Below, one piece after another: positions 14,426 through 23,993 of a DNA stretch of 64,000 nt. Position numbers and translations under genes: made by a program. The DNA lies in NCBI GenBank assembly GCA_020632975.1, contig JACKEL010000017.1, forward strand, positions 1-64,000, given 5' to 3'. Source of the stretch: Myxococcales bacterium. GTDB lineage: Bacteria; Myxococcota_C; UBA6777. The notes under the pieces were generated by a model. The model had not been told where the DNA came from and did no database searches. It saw only the letters and a list, made by a program, of their open reading frames with translations. Each line of letters begins with the position of its first letter. Position 1 is the stretch's first letter.

Positions 14426-17380
14426 ATGACCCAGAAAAGACTTTTTCTAATCGATGGTTCCGCCTTGGTGTACCGCGCCTTTTTTGCGTTTATCAAGAAT
14501 CCCTTGTTGAACTCTCGCGGAGAAAACACCAGCGCAGCCTTTGGCTTTATCAACGCCTTGCTTGGGTTGCTTGAACGAGAAGACCCTGATGAAATCGCCG
14601 TTGTATTCGATGCGTCAGGACCCAACTTTCGTCACCAGATGTATCCAGAGTACAAAGCCACCCGCGAAAAGATGCCTGATGAACTCGCAGAACAGCTTCC
14701 CGTGGTGCGCTACCTGACCAAAGCCCTTGGGATCAAGGTCATCCATCAAAGCGGTGTAGAGGCTGACGACATCATCGGAACCCTCGCAAAGCGCGGAGCA
14801 TCCGATGGTGCAGATGTCATGATCGTCTCTGGAGACAAAGACTTTGCACAGCTCGTCACAGAAAAGATCAAACTCTATGATCCAGGGAAAAGCGGAAAAG
14901 GCGTCACGATCGTCGCAGCCCCCGACGTCAAAGAAAAGTATGGCGTCGAACCTTCCCAAATCATCGACTACATGGCGCTTGTAGGAGACAGCTCAGACAA
15001 TGTCCCTGGCGTCCCCAAAGTTGGTCCCAAGACTGCACAAAAACTGATCGAAGATTACGGAAGCCTCGATCAACTCTACGCTTCGCTTGACAAAGTCTCT
15101 GGCTCGATGCGCGATCGCCTCACGGAAAACAAAGATCTCGCATACCTCTCCAAAGACCTCGTCACGATCCGCACAGACATCGAGATCAAAGAAGATGTCG
15201 AAGATCTCGCGCGCGGAGATGTCGATGCCAAGGAGCTGCGCAGACTTTTCTCTGATCTCGAGTTTCACTCTTTGCTCGACCGTGTCGCGCAGATCGTGAA
15301 AGGTGGCGAAACACTCGCACCACAACAAGCCCAAGGACAGTACCACCTGATCCGCGATCTCGACGGTCTGCTCGAAGTCATCGAGATTTGCAAAGAAGCT
15401 GGGCAGCTCTTGCTGCACCCCCTCTTTGAATACAACGACCAAGGCGCACGCTATCACGCCTTGGCACTCGCGCATGGCCCCCAAGAAGCTTGGATCGCGG
15501 TCCTCCCACAAGAAGAGTCCTCGTCTTCCCAAGAAACAGAAACGCCCTCCCCTGCGGCTTCCTCTGCGACTTCCTCTGCGACTTCCTCTGCGGCTCCATT
15601 GGCCCCAAAAGCGTCACCCGCCCCCAAAGCTGCGCCCTCTGCCTCTGCACAGCTCGGACTTTTTGGAAGCGTCTTTGAACCTGCGCCTGTCATCGCAAGC
15701 TCGGATGCTCCGAGCGATGCGTCGGCTTCAACAAGCTCCTCTACGCAACCGATGACTTGGAAGACTTGTCTTCAAACGCTGAAGCCTCTGCTTGAAGATC
15801 CAAATATCCCGAAGATAGGGCATGATCTAAAAGAGACCATCCTGCTGTTGTATCGCTATGGCATCCAACTCAAAGGCTTGACGTTGGATACGTTGATTGG
15901 GGCGTATCTGTTGAATCCTAGCCGCCCCAATCAAGAACTCGACTCGTTGGCGTTGCAACTGCTGTCATATCGAAAGATGCAGCCTGATGACGTTCGCGGA
16001 AGTGGACGAAAGCGCCGCCCGTGGGAAGAACTGGAACCATCAGAGATCGTGCGCTTTCTTGGCGAAGAGATCGATGTGGTCGCCCGTTTGGTTCCTGTCT
16101 TGAAGCCACAACTCGAAGAGAGCGATATCGTAAAGTTGATGGATGAGCTGGAAAATCCCTTGATTCCGATCCTTGCGAAGATGGAACAACTTGGCGTCGC
16201 GTTGGATATCCCGCTCCTCCAAAAGATGCACGATGAGATGGACACGCGGCTTCAAGCGATGATGGCGGAGATCCAAACCTACGCGGAAGATCCCGAGTTT
16301 AACGTCAACTCATCCCAACAAGTGGCCCAACTCCTCTATGAAAAACTCAAGATCCACGAAGAGCTTGGGGTCGAACTTCGCAAAACCAAAAAAGGCACGG
16401 GTTTCAGTACAAACAGCGAAACACTCGAACAGCTTACAGGGCACCCACTGCCTCGCTTGATCCTCGATTATCGGGAGCTTCAGAAACTGCTCTCCACTTA
16501 TATCGATGCGCTCCCTGCCCAAGCGACTCCTGACGAACATCAGATCATGCGGATCCACACGCGTTTTCGTCAGGCCCATACCGCCACAGGGCGCCTCTCA
16601 AGCTTCTCACCCAACTTACAAAATATCCCTACCCGCACAGAACAAGGGCGAGAGATCCGAAAAGCCTTTGTCTGTGGTGATCCCGCTTGGAAGATCCTCA
16701 GTGCAGACTACTCTCAGGTCGAACTTCGCTTGTTGGCGCATATCAGCGAAGACCCCGTGCTGATCGACGCTTTCCACAAGGGAATCGATATCCACGCACG
16801 CACCGCAGGCTTGATCTTCGATGTCCCAGCCGAAGAAGTGACCTCCAGCCAGCGTAGCGCTGCCAAAGCCATCAACTTTGGGATCATCTATGGCATGGGG
16901 CCGCCACGTCTCGCCAAAGAGATCAACGTAAGCGTCGATGATGCGGGCCATTTCATCAAGGCGTATTTCAAATCGTACCCCAAGGTCAAAAACTACCTCG
17001 AAGGCACGATCGAAAGCGCCAAAAAACTCGGCTACGTCGAGACGTTGTCAGGCCGTCGTCGTTATGTGCATGATCTCGACAGCAAAGATCCCCGTGTTCG
17101 CGCAGCTTCGAACAACATCGCTGTCAACACCCCCATCCAAGGGAGCGCTGCGGATCTGATCAAACGCGCGATGATCCGCATCGCCAACCGCATGGAACAA
17201 CAAGCTCTGTCCGCCAAGATGTTGCTTCAAATCCATGACGAACTTCTCTTTGAAGTCCCGCCCCATGAGATCGAGCTGTTGTCCCAGATCCTCCACGAAG
17301 AGATGGAACAAGCGATGAGCTTGCGTGTTCCTTTGGTGGTCGATATCGGGCATGGCGCAAACTGGGCAGAAGCTCACTAA
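14426..17380 (+). CDS. polA: DNA polymerase I
   Basis: A 984-residue family A polymerase for gap filling and Okazaki primer removal. The 5'-nuclease domain (1-290) has LFLIDGSALVYRAFFAF, VFDASG, GVEADDIIGTLA and GDSSDNVPGVPKVG. The polymerase domain (about 560-984) has HTATGRLSSFSPNLQNIP, ILSADYSQVELRLLAH (about 757-772), RSAAKAINFGIIYG and LLQIHDELLFEV. The middle 3'-5' exonuclease domain has lost its metal-site residues: the DTE motif reads HPL (about 331-333) and the NLKYD-type motif reads DLKET. A Ser/Ala/Pro-rich insert occupies about 364-440, encoded partly by 12-base repeats. It should therefore polymerise without proofreading, as in some other bacterial Pol I enzymes. AGAGGAT precedes the ATG. 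Confidence 0.98.
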   Translation: MTQKRLFLIDGSALVYRAFFAFIKNPLLNSRGENTSAAFGFINALLGLLEREDPDEIAVVFDASGPNFRHQMYPEYKATREKMPDELAEQLPVVRYLTKALGIKVIHQSGVEADDIIGTLAKRGASDGADVMIVSGDKDFAQLVTEKIKLYDPGKSGKGVTIVAAPDVKEKYGVEPSQIIDYMALVGDSSDNVPGVPKVGPKTAQKLIEDYGSLDQLYASLDKVSGSMRDRLTENKDLAYLSKDLVTIRTDIEIKEDVEDLARGDVDAKELRRLFSDLEFHSLLDRVAQIVKGGETLAPQQAQGQYHLIRDLDGLLEVIEICKEAGQLLLHPLFEYNDQGARYHALALAHGPQEAWIAVLPQEESSSSQETETPSPAASSATSSATSSAAPLAPKASPAPKAAPSASAQLGLFGSVFEPAPVIASSDAPSDASASTSSSTQPMTWKTCLQTLKPLLEDPNIPKIGHDLKETILLLYRYGIQLKGLTLDTLIGAYLLNPSRPNQELDSLALQLLSYRKMQPDDVRGSGRKRRPWEELEPSEIVRFLGEEIDVVARLVPVLKPQLEESDIVKLMDELENPLIPILAKMEQLGVALDIPLLQKMHDEMDTRLQAMMAEIQTYAEDPEFNVNSSQQVAQLLYEKLKIHEELGVELRKTKKGTGFSTNSETLEQLTGHPLPRLILDYRELQKLLSTYIDALPAQATPDEHQIMRIHTRFRQAHTATGRLSSFSPNLQNIPTRTEQGREIRKAFVCGDPAWKILSADYSQVELRLLAHISEDPVLIDAFHKGIDIHARTAGLIFDVPAEEVTSSQRSAAKAINFGIIYGMGPPRLAKEINVSVDDAGHFIKAYFKSYPKVKNYLEGTIESAKKLGYVETLSGRRRYVHDLDSKDPRVRAASNNIAVNTPIQGSAADLIKRAMIRIANRMEQQALSAKMLLQIHDELLFEVPPHEIELLSQILHEEMEQAMSLRVPLVVDIGHGANWAEAH
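15554..15595 (+). repeat. 12-bp tandem repeats inside polA linker
   Basis: GCGGCTTCCTCT followed by two exact copies of GCGACTTCCTCT and a partial unit, encoding Ala-Ala/Thr-Ser-Ser. They stay in frame and lengthen the disordered linker between the degenerate exonuclease half-domains. Such units are prone to length change by slippage. Confidence 0.9.
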
Positions 17381-17477
17381 GCCACGCGTAAAGCTTTCTC
17401 CCCTTCCTGCGCCTCTTTGCAAACGCTCCCACAACCCCGACACGCTTTGGCTCCCAACCATAGAAGGATCATGACCT

Positions 17478-19415
17478 TTGAGCGAAACAAATCAGTCTCC
17501 CTCTCAAGAAAAAGAGACGCCTACCACGGCGTCGGTAGGCTCTGCTTCCCAACAGCCGATCGCCCCTGTGATCGAGCGTTATCAACAGATCATCAAAGAA
17601 CAACAGGCCATCGCAGAAGAACGCAAGCAACAAGCCCAGACCATGCCTTGGGTCCGCGGTGGGCTTTTCCTTGCTCTCGTGGTCCTGTTGAGCCTAGGAC
17701 TCTCGGGCGAACTCTTCGCAGGCTGGTATCTTCTTGAGCTCGTGGTCTTTGTGGCTTTCATGTACTCCGTGTCCCACCATCGAAGACTGCGAAAAGAACG
17801 GCAAGATGCAGAGCTTTTGGCTGCGGTCTGTCAACGCGGCTTGGATCGACTCGAAGATCGTTGGCAACGCTTCCCCCATCGAGGCGATGCTTACCAAGAT
17901 GACGATCACCCTTACGCCCAAGACCTCGACATCTTCGGCCAAGGCTCCTTGTTTCAGTATCTTCACACCATGCAAACCCACTTTGGCGAAGAAACCCTCG
18001 CACACTGGATCTGTGAACCTGCGGATACATCGACGATTCAGGCGAGACAAAAAACCGTCTTGGATCTCAAAGAACACCCCCAGATGCGTCGTTCTATCGA
18101 GCGCGAAGGGATGCGGCTTCACCTCAACGAAGACGCCCAACCCACCGAGCTTCCCAACCCCGAGCCCTTTCTTCAATGGGTGGAAGGCGGCTCTTATCTC
18201 AAAGACAAGCCTTTCCTGAAGCTGTGGATCTGGATCTCCCCAGCTTTTGTCGTGACGACTTTTCTCATCCAACAAATCACGGGCAAGATCTCGATGGCTT
18301 GGTGGGCGCTTCCCCTGCTTGCCCAACTCCTCGTGGCTTACGGCTTGGGCGGGCACGTCGTGTCCATCCTGTCGAGCGTGTCGCTTCGAGAAAAAGTCTT
18401 CCTTCTCTACGCAAATCTTTTCCGCATCGTGGACCAAGAAACCGCAGAAAAAGGAACGCCCCTACACAAGCTCCAGTCGGTTCTGCGCGAACAAGGGCAC
18501 GCTCCTCACGAAGAGATGGCGCGTTTGCAAAAGATCATCGACATGAGCGATGTCCGTTATTCGGGCCTGATCCACTTTCCGCTCAACACGATCTTCTTCT
18601 GGGATCTGCACTGCCTCACACGCCTCGAAACCTGGCAAGATCGCGTAGGTCCCAAGGTCCGCTCGTGGTTTGAACTCCTTGGAGAACTCGAAGCTTTGTG
18701 TGCACTCGCGACCTTTGCGGACGAAAACCCCGATTACAGGATGCCTTCGTTCACTGAAGAAGATGCGCCGCTTTGTTTTGAAGCCAAAGAGTTGGGACAT
18801 CCGCTCTTGTCGCGCCGCGCTCGTGTCGCCAACGATCTTTCTTTCAATGAGGTCACTCCGCTTCTTTTGTTGACGGGTTCCAACATGTCAGGCAAAAGCA
18901 CATTGCTCCGTACCATCGGCCTGAATACCGCTCTCGCTTACACAGGTGCGCCTGTTTGTGCAGAAAGCTTTGAGCTTTCCCCCAACCTGCAAATCGCGAC
19001 AAGTATGCGGATCAAAGACTCCCTCGAACATGGGATCTCTTTCTTCATGGCCGAGCTTTATCGTCTCAAGCGCGTGCTCGATCTGCGTAACCAGTCAAAG
19101 CCTTTGTTCTATCTTCTCGATGAGATGCTTCACGGCACCAACACACTTGAGCGACGCGTCGCGGCGTTGGGCATCATCTCCCAGCTCCTCGACTCCAAAG
19201 CGATCGGCTCCGTTTCAACGCATGACATGGAACTTAGCGAGAAGTGCAAGCGTTTTGGTGAAAAAGTCGAGTTCGCTTACCTCAGCGATCAAATCAAAGA
19301 TCGCCAGATGCGCTTTGATTACAAACTCCGCAAAGGCATCTCCCCCACCACCAATGCACTCAAGTTGATGGAGATCGTCGGCATCGAACTCCCCGAAGGC
19401 TCGAAAGAGTGGTGA
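17478..19415 (+). CDS. Membrane-anchored MutS-family ATPase
   Basis: A 645-residue protein with a MutS-type ABC ATPase at the C-terminus: Walker A LTGSNMSGKSTLL (about 465-477), the conserved SMRIKDSLEHGISFFMAEL, Walker B LFYLLDEMLHGTNT (about 540-553) and the H-loop STHDMEL. The N-terminus lacks the mismatch-recognition domain. It has an acidic or Gln-rich start, a hydrophobic hairpin (about 58-100) and a second membrane pair (about 240-290), so the ATPase is probably tethered to the inner membrane. The middle matches the MutS core/lever in general pattern. The TTG start has AGAAGGAT about ten bases upstream; no ATG fits as well. Mismatch repair is unlikely; the role is unknown. It follows polA by 97 bases. 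Confidence 0.88.
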   Translation: MSETNQSPSQEKETPTTASVGSASQQPIAPVIERYQQIIKEQQAIAEERKQQAQTMPWVRGGLFLALVVLLSLGLSGELFAGWYLLELVVFVAFMYSVSHHRRLRKERQDAELLAAVCQRGLDRLEDRWQRFPHRGDAYQDDDHPYAQDLDIFGQGSLFQYLHTMQTHFGEETLAHWICEPADTSTIQARQKTVLDLKEHPQMRRSIEREGMRLHLNEDAQPTELPNPEPFLQWVEGGSYLKDKPFLKLWIWISPAFVVTTFLIQQITGKISMAWWALPLLAQLLVAYGLGGHVVSILSSVSLREKVFLLYANLFRIVDQETAEKGTPLHKLQSVLREQGHAPHEEMARLQKIIDMSDVRYSGLIHFPLNTIFFWDLHCLTRLETWQDRVGPKVRSWFELLGELEALCALATFADENPDYRMPSFTEEDAPLCFEAKELGHPLLSRRARVANDLSFNEVTPLLLLTGSNMSGKSTLLRTIGLNTALAYTGAPVCAESFELSPNLQIATSMRIKDSLEHGISFFMAELYRLKRVLDLRNQSKPLFYLLDEMLHGTNTLERRVAALGIISQLLDSKAIGSVSTHDMELSEKCKRFGEKVEFAYLSDQIKDRQMRFDYKLRKGISPTTNALKLMEIVGIELPEGSKEW

Positions 19416-19472
19416 TTACCCTGCCCTCATCGTCTCCCCTCAAGTCCCCCGACTCTCTCTAAAAAGACCGTA

Positions 19473-20222
19473 TTATCGCATCTTTCGCATCTCAAGGATC
19501 TGCTCTTTTCCCCACGACACCCCATATTGATCGTCGAGAAAATACAGCCCGACACGATCTTCTTCCCCTTCCACCCGCGTCAAAAAGCCCACAAGACACG
19601 TCGCGTAAGGTGCGCCCAAAGATCCTGCATTCAGACAAAGACAATCGTTGATCACGTCGGCGCCTCGGGACTCATGGATATGACCACAGACCAAGAAACC
19701 TTTGTGGCGTTCCGCATGTTCGCGGATCGCTTCGCTGCCCACGTGCTGTCCGTTATGATGAAGACGATCAAGCTCTGTGCGGATAGGTGGCGCATGGCAC
19801 AACAAGATATCCACCTTTGGGATCACAAGCTGCTCGATCTCCTCTTCTTCCCATTCGTATGGGAAACCAAAGTGCTGTGGCCCCGCACCACCCACACCAT
19901 ACACCCGCAGTCCCGCGATCTCCCCAACCTTGCGATCGATACAACCTTCCCCTGTTATCTCTGGGAGATCGTGATTGCCAGCGACCCAAAGATAAGGAAT
20001 TCCCAAAGACGAGACCCGCGAAAACACCGCATCTACGGACTCTTCGTAACGCATCTTTTGGCGGACATCCGCATCAGCATGCCCCAACCCCCATAAAGCG
20101 TTGACCCCAAGATCACCCACCAACAAGATGCCATCCACACGACGACGTTGGACCAGCTCTAAGACTCGATCCAACATCTCCAATTCACCGTGGATATCAC
20201 CAATGACTGCAAGTGTCGTCAT
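19473..20222 (-). CDS. Calcineurin-like metallophosphoesterase
   Basis: A 249-residue cytosolic metallophosphoesterase. Metal-ligand motifs: GDIHGELEML (D-x-H, about 8), VGDLGVN (about 40), WVAGNHDLPEI (GNHD), LCHAPP, and the terminal CGHIHESRG (GHxH). The ATG at 20222 begins MTTLAVIGDIHG, exactly where the family starts. A longer open frame continues to 20888, but its extra 222 codons are antisense to the CBS gene and are not credible. Substrates of this broad family include nucleotides, phosphoproteins and phosphodiesters, so none is proposed. It converges on the MutS-like gene. Confidence 0.9.
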   Translation of the reverse strand: MTTLAVIGDIHGELEMLDRVLELVQRRRVDGILLVGDLGVNALWGLGHADADVRQKMRYEESVDAVFSRVSSLGIPYLWVAGNHDLPEITGEGCIDRKVGEIAGLRVYGVGGAGPQHFGFPYEWEEEEIEQLVIPKVDILLCHAPPIRTELDRLHHNGQHVGSEAIREHAERHKGFLVCGHIHESRGADVINDCLCLNAGSLGAPYATCLVGFLTRVEGEEDRVGLYFLDDQYGVSWGKEQILEMRKMR

Positions 20223-20345
20223 GCTCTTTCGCTCCACTTCCTTTGAAAGACGTGCAAACCACACAAGAGCCCTAACACGACCCTTGCAAATGCACAACGC
20301 CTTCGCTACCTTGGGGCGCAAACAGCCAACCCCAAGGAGCCTCGG

Positions 20346-20810
20346 ATGAACGCCAAGCACGAAAACGCACTCCACCTGTCGCCTTTTCGCGTCAACGATC
20401 TGATGACGCACCAAGTCACGACCCTCCTCGAAACTGAAACCATGGATCTCGCGCAAACCTTGATGCGGGCTGAGCGTATCCGTCACCTGCCCGTGGTCGA
20501 TGCCAAAGGACGGCTCGCTGGGCTGGTGACCCACCGTGATCTTCTTCGCGTGTCTGTCAGCGAAGTCGCAGAGATGGACCCAGAAGAACGTATCGAGCTT
20601 TTGCAGGCCATCCCCGTGATGTCCATGATGCAACGCAATGTACGAACCGTTTCCCCCATGACGTCTCTTCGTGAAGCCGCACAGCTTCTCCTCGAACACA
20701 AGTACGGTTGCCTCCCCGTCGTCAACGAACACCGCGAACTCATCGGCATCTTGACGGAATCCGACTTTGTGAAGCTCTTTTTGCGACTCTTTGAAGATCA
20801 AGACGATTGA
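20346..20810 (+). CDS. CBS-domain pair protein
   Basis: A 154-residue stand-alone pair of CBS domains. The first (about 15-75) has VNDLMTHQVTTL and RIRHLPVVDAKGRLAGLVTHRDLLR; the second (about 92-150) has MQRNVRTVSPMTSLREAA and YGCLPVVNEHRELIGILTESDF. Such pairs bind adenine nucleotides and regulate partners (family knowledge). AAGGAG lies eight bases before the ATG. It is divergent from the metallophosphoesterase across 123 bases, so they may share control. The partner protein is unknown. Confidence 0.92.
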   Translation: MNAKHENALHLSPFRVNDLMTHQVTTLLETETMDLAQTLMRAERIRHLPVVDAKGRLAGLVTHRDLLRVSVSEVAEMDPEERIELLQAIPVMSMMQRNVRTVSPMTSLREAAQLLLEHKYGCLPVVNEHRELIGILTESDFVKLFLRLFEDQDD

Positions 20811-21062
20811 TCCACCGATCCCACAAAACCGCCACAGTACCCTACCTCGCAAGACATCGACCACCCAGAAAAAGCCTAAAGATTCCAAAGAGAAAGAGCA
20901 AAGTACCAGCGACCCGACAAAAGAGGACTAGTACTTTTGTAGGGGGTCCTTCTTTTCGCTCTTTCGATGCAAAACCCTACTTTTGTCTCTCATCTGGCCT
21001 TGTTTTGGCGGCTATACCTTTCCTCATGTTGATTCACAAAGACACGACGAAAGGAACGACCC

Positions 21063-21830
21063 ATGTCACAACAAGCTATGTCCCACGCTGCCCCCCACAA
21101 CATCACAGCTTCATCACGCCAAGCCGCGTTGCTTTCGGGGATCTCGCTATTGTTGATGGCGGTCTTTGCAGGGATCGCAGTGGGGATCTTTGGAAAGCTG
21201 GTCGTCCCCCAAGATGCTACAGCGACCGCCAAAAACATCCTTGGTGCAGGAAGCCTTTTTCGCATGGGGATCTTGAGTTGGTTTGTGATCCTCTGTCTGG
21301 ATCTGCTGGTGAGTTGGTCGTTGTATGTGTTCTTTCGCCCGATGAATCAAGGACTGTCTCTTCTCGGCGGTTGGTTGCGCTTGCTTTATACGGCACTTTT
21401 GGGTGCTTCATGGCTTCAACTGATCGCCGCCCTGCGTTGGAGCGAACATCTCCCCGCAAACTTGTCGGGCTCTCTCGCCTCCAAACAGCTCTTGCTCTCG
21501 ATCCAAACCTTCCAAACAGGTTGGGATATCAGCCTTGCGGTCTTTGGCGCACATCTCTTCGTGTTGGGTTATATCTCGTTGAAAAGCGGTTTGGTGCCCA
21601 AGTGGATCGGGCTCTTTCTTTGCTTGGCATGCGTGGGCTACATGACAAACGGCATTGGAACCCTGATCAGCCCATCATACGGACCTTACAAAGCCATCGT
21701 GGACATGATCTTTTTCGTCCCCATGCTTTTGGGTGAGTTGGGTCTGGCCATCTGGATGCTTGTACGAAACAAACGCTTCGCTTTCTCCGCATCTCCCCGC
21801 CCCAGCGCCCTCCCCGTGCTCACTCACTAA
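21063..21830 (+). CDS. DUF4386-type integral membrane protein
   Basis: A 255-residue protein with about six to seven hydrophobic segments, starting ASSRQAALLSGISLLLMAVF after a short polar N-terminus. The overall pattern (SRQAALLSGI..., later GWDISLAVFGAHLFVLGY and the PKWIGLFLCLA...GY block) matches DUF4386 family proteins of unknown function. AAAGGAAC precedes the ATG. It ends by overlapping the convergent ATP-grasp gene by 11 bases. No function proposed. Confidence 0.8.
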   Translation: MSQQAMSHAAPHNITASSRQAALLSGISLLLMAVFAGIAVGIFGKLVVPQDATATAKNILGAGSLFRMGILSWFVILCLDLLVSWSLYVFFRPMNQGLSLLGGWLRLLYTALLGASWLQLIAALRWSEHLPANLSGSLASKQLLLSIQTFQTGWDISLAVFGAHLFVLGYISLKSGLVPKWIGLFLCLACVGYMTNGIGTLISPSYGPYKAIVDMIFFVPMLLGELGLAIWMLVRNKRFAFSASPRPSALPVLTH

Positions 21831-22917
21831 ACCAAGTTTCCTCCAGTTGTCGAAGCCCCTCCGCAGATGACGCCACCAAAAGTAACCCCCCCGAAGCATG
21901 GCCAGGATCACAAGCATCAGGCAAACGAAAAGCCCCGTCCTCTCGAGATCCTGGCGAGATTGCTGCAAAAGAGTGCCCCGCCAGTCGTTTGTTGTCTCGT
22001 TGTGAAGGATGCCACCATGTATAATGCCATCCCTTCGGGACATAGGGCCCTAGCGCCAAGGTAAGCCTTCCAAAAGTGTAACGAGCGTTGATCTCCACGA
22101 TGGCTCGTTCAATCACAACATCCCCCAAGAGCCCGCACATCGCATCAAAACTCACAGGCCCAAAATAACCACACGCTGCGATCTTTTCGACCGTGCGTTG
22201 CGCATCCTCAAAGACCAGCGAAGGAGCTTGCCAAGAAGCATCAAAGCGATTGCCTCGATGGTTGCCTGAAAGTGACGTAAGCAACAAACAAGAACCCAGA
22301 TAATCAAAGCCCCCATCCTTTCGGATCGAAAAGTGGAGCGAATACTCTTTTTCCTTTTGAATCCAAGGCTCAAAGATCAGCGGTACGCCTTTTTGCAACA
22401 AACGCAGCGACCAAACCTTTGCGTTTTCTTCGATGCGATGGGGCTTTCCAAGCACTCTCTCGCGTCCCCCTACCCCAAATGGATGTTTGAGCACCCAAGG
22501 ATGAGGACAATCCTGCACAGAGCGCTCCATCTCTTCGAGAGAATGGATCACGCAACTTTGCGGAAGCGCGATACCAAGTTCTTCTGCGACGGTCTGAGAA
22601 AAGATCTTGCTGTTCACCTCAGAAACCGCGGCTGCCTCGGGAAGATCAGCGACGAGTCCCAAACGTCGAACCATCCGATGCAATCGCGGAGTCACACCCC
22701 ACGCAAGGAGGCTTTTTCCTTCAAGCTCGCTTTGGGGCTCTGTATCTTCGGGTGTCCCAAGAGATAAAAGCTGTGCATCTTGGCAACCTTCGAGAAGGCG
22801 CAAGACAGCCCCCCACCGTTCCACAAAAGGCGGAAAATACTTGGAAGGTCGATATCTTTCGCCGCCTCCCAACTCATACTCAAAGTCAAAGTTTGAATAG
22901 ATCAGATGACTCGTCAT
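21820..22917 (-). CDS. ATP-grasp domain protein, substrate unknown
   Basis: A 365-residue soluble protein. The ATP-grasp fold is suggested by HPWVLKHPFGVGGRERV (about 139-155, Lys and Gly-rich loop), FEPWIQKEKEYSLHFSI (about 202-218), and the metal-binding end GPVSFDAM...AIVEINARYTFGRLTLAL (about 253-290), where Glu-x-Asn coordinates Mg2+ in the family. The N-terminal 90 residues resemble a pre-ATP-grasp domain. The reaction class (carboxylate-amine or thiol ligation with ATP) follows from the family. Its start codon overlaps the stop of the DUF455 gene (ATGA, 22914-22917), so the two proteins are translationally coupled and probably act together. The substrate is unknown. Confidence 0.82.
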   Translation of the reverse strand: MTSHLIYSNFDFEYELGGGERYRPSKYFPPFVERWGAVLRLLEGCQDAQLLSLGTPEDTEPQSELEGKSLLAWGVTPRLHRMVRRLGLVADLPEAAAVSEVNSKIFSQTVAEELGIALPQSCVIHSLEEMERSVQDCPHPWVLKHPFGVGGRERVLGKPHRIEENAKVWSLRLLQKGVPLIFEPWIQKEKEYSLHFSIRKDGGFDYLGSCLLLTSLSGNHRGNRFDASWQAPSLVFEDAQRTVEKIAACGYFGPVSFDAMCGLLGDVVIERAIVEINARYTFGRLTLALGPYVPKGWHYTWWHPSQRDNKRLAGHSFAAISPGSREDGAFRLPDACDPGHASGGLLLVASSAEGLRQLEETWFSE

Positions 22918-23744
22918 GAGGGACCTGGGGAAGTCTCGATCTCTGCCATACGCGCGATAAACTCTTCATCCAACCCAGCACGGCGGCGGCCATCTTCGTT
23001 AAACTCCAACCCACGGGCGCGATGAGGCTCACACCACTTGGGAAGATGCGTAATAAAGTTTTCGAAAGGGCTCTCCCCATCGGGCGTATAGTGACGCAAC
23101 CAGTGTCCTCCAAAACGCACGTGCATCAACTCATCCGTGAAGATTTGTTTCATCAAGTCAGCGGCGCCGTGATCGTCAAACGACCGAAACACCCGCTCGT
23201 AAAAGGGCGCGTGATCGAGGTTGGCTTGCTCAAGGCTAAGGTGCATGCAACACACCCACGTCAGGGGATCTTTGATCTGTGGTGCGATCCGCCAGAAGTG
23301 ATCGTTGAGTGGAAAGTCCCCAAACTCCGCGCCCATCGCCTGAACTCGCTCGATATACAAACGAGTATGTTCTTGCTCGTCAAGAATAATTCGGACAAGT
23401 CCCATGCGAAAACCACGCGGTGCATTGGGGAAAGCCAACAAAGCCCAAGCCATCATCTCCAAGGCCATCAGTTCGTGATTCCCGAAGGCATGGAGCGTGC
23501 GAGCGCGCATCTCTGGATCATGAAGGGACTCAGCGCGTGGGATGCGTTTTCTTTTGCGCTTGCTTGCGATCTCTAGGTGCGGAGGGCGCGAAGGACGCTG
23601 CCAATCCACAGCATCGCCAGGTTGTTCGTCTGTAAGACTCGGCAACAAGTGAGGTGCGGACATCAAAGCAGCAGCGGGGTTGGTGAGCTTTCCCTCCAAA
23701 GTATCCGCAAAAAAGATCTGTTCAGCAAAGTCACGAATCTCCAT
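22914..23744 (-). CDS. DUF455 ferritin-like protein
   Basis: A 276-residue protein starting MEIRDFAEQIFFADTLEGKL, the usual opening of DUF455. Ferritin-like di-iron ligands are visible: HELMALEMMAWALLAF (about 100), DEQEHTRLYIERV (about 131-143) and, in the second helix pair, IFTDELMHVRFG (about 218). The ATG at 23744 has GGGAG about nine bases upstream; an in-frame GTG at 23777 would add 11 residues. Ferritin-like enzymes activate O2 at two irons (family knowledge; MiaE is the nearest well-known relative type). The gene overlaps the ATP-grasp gene by ATGA. Oxidation of the ATP-grasp product or its precursor is an attractive inference. Confidence 0.9.
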   Translation of the reverse strand: MEIRDFAEQIFFADTLEGKLTNPAAALMSAPHLLPSLTDEQPGDAVDWQRPSRPPHLEIASKRKRKRIPRAESLHDPEMRARTLHAFGNHELMALEMMAWALLAFPNAPRGFRMGLVRIILDEQEHTRLYIERVQAMGAEFGDFPLNDHFWRIAPQIKDPLTWVCCMHLSLEQANLDHAPFYERVFRSFDDHGAADLMKQIFTDELMHVRFGGHWLRHYTPDGESPFENFITHLPKWCEPHRARGLEFNEDGRRRAGLDEEFIARMAEIETSPGPS

Positions 23745-23993
23745 CCATCTCTCCCATCCATAGGTCTCTAAGATCACGCGCTTGCTATAGCAGATCTCCT
23801 ACAAAGATGACAGGGCATGCACACGTCTATTCCGCTTTTGGGAGAGCAAAGTCTCCCCTCTCAACGAACGGATCATCCGTTGACATCGCGCAAAACCTCA
23901 TGATATGTTCCGTGCCGAGTCTCCCGAGGTTTGCAGATGGAAGTGGGTTGCAAACACGATTTCACACGCGAGCGGAGAGCAGAGGAGAGGGCG

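Noticed and set aside
20223..20888. 222-codon N-terminal extension of the metallophosphoesterase frame
   Set aside because: It is antisense to the CBS gene, has no domain character, and family homology with a good ATG begins at 20222.
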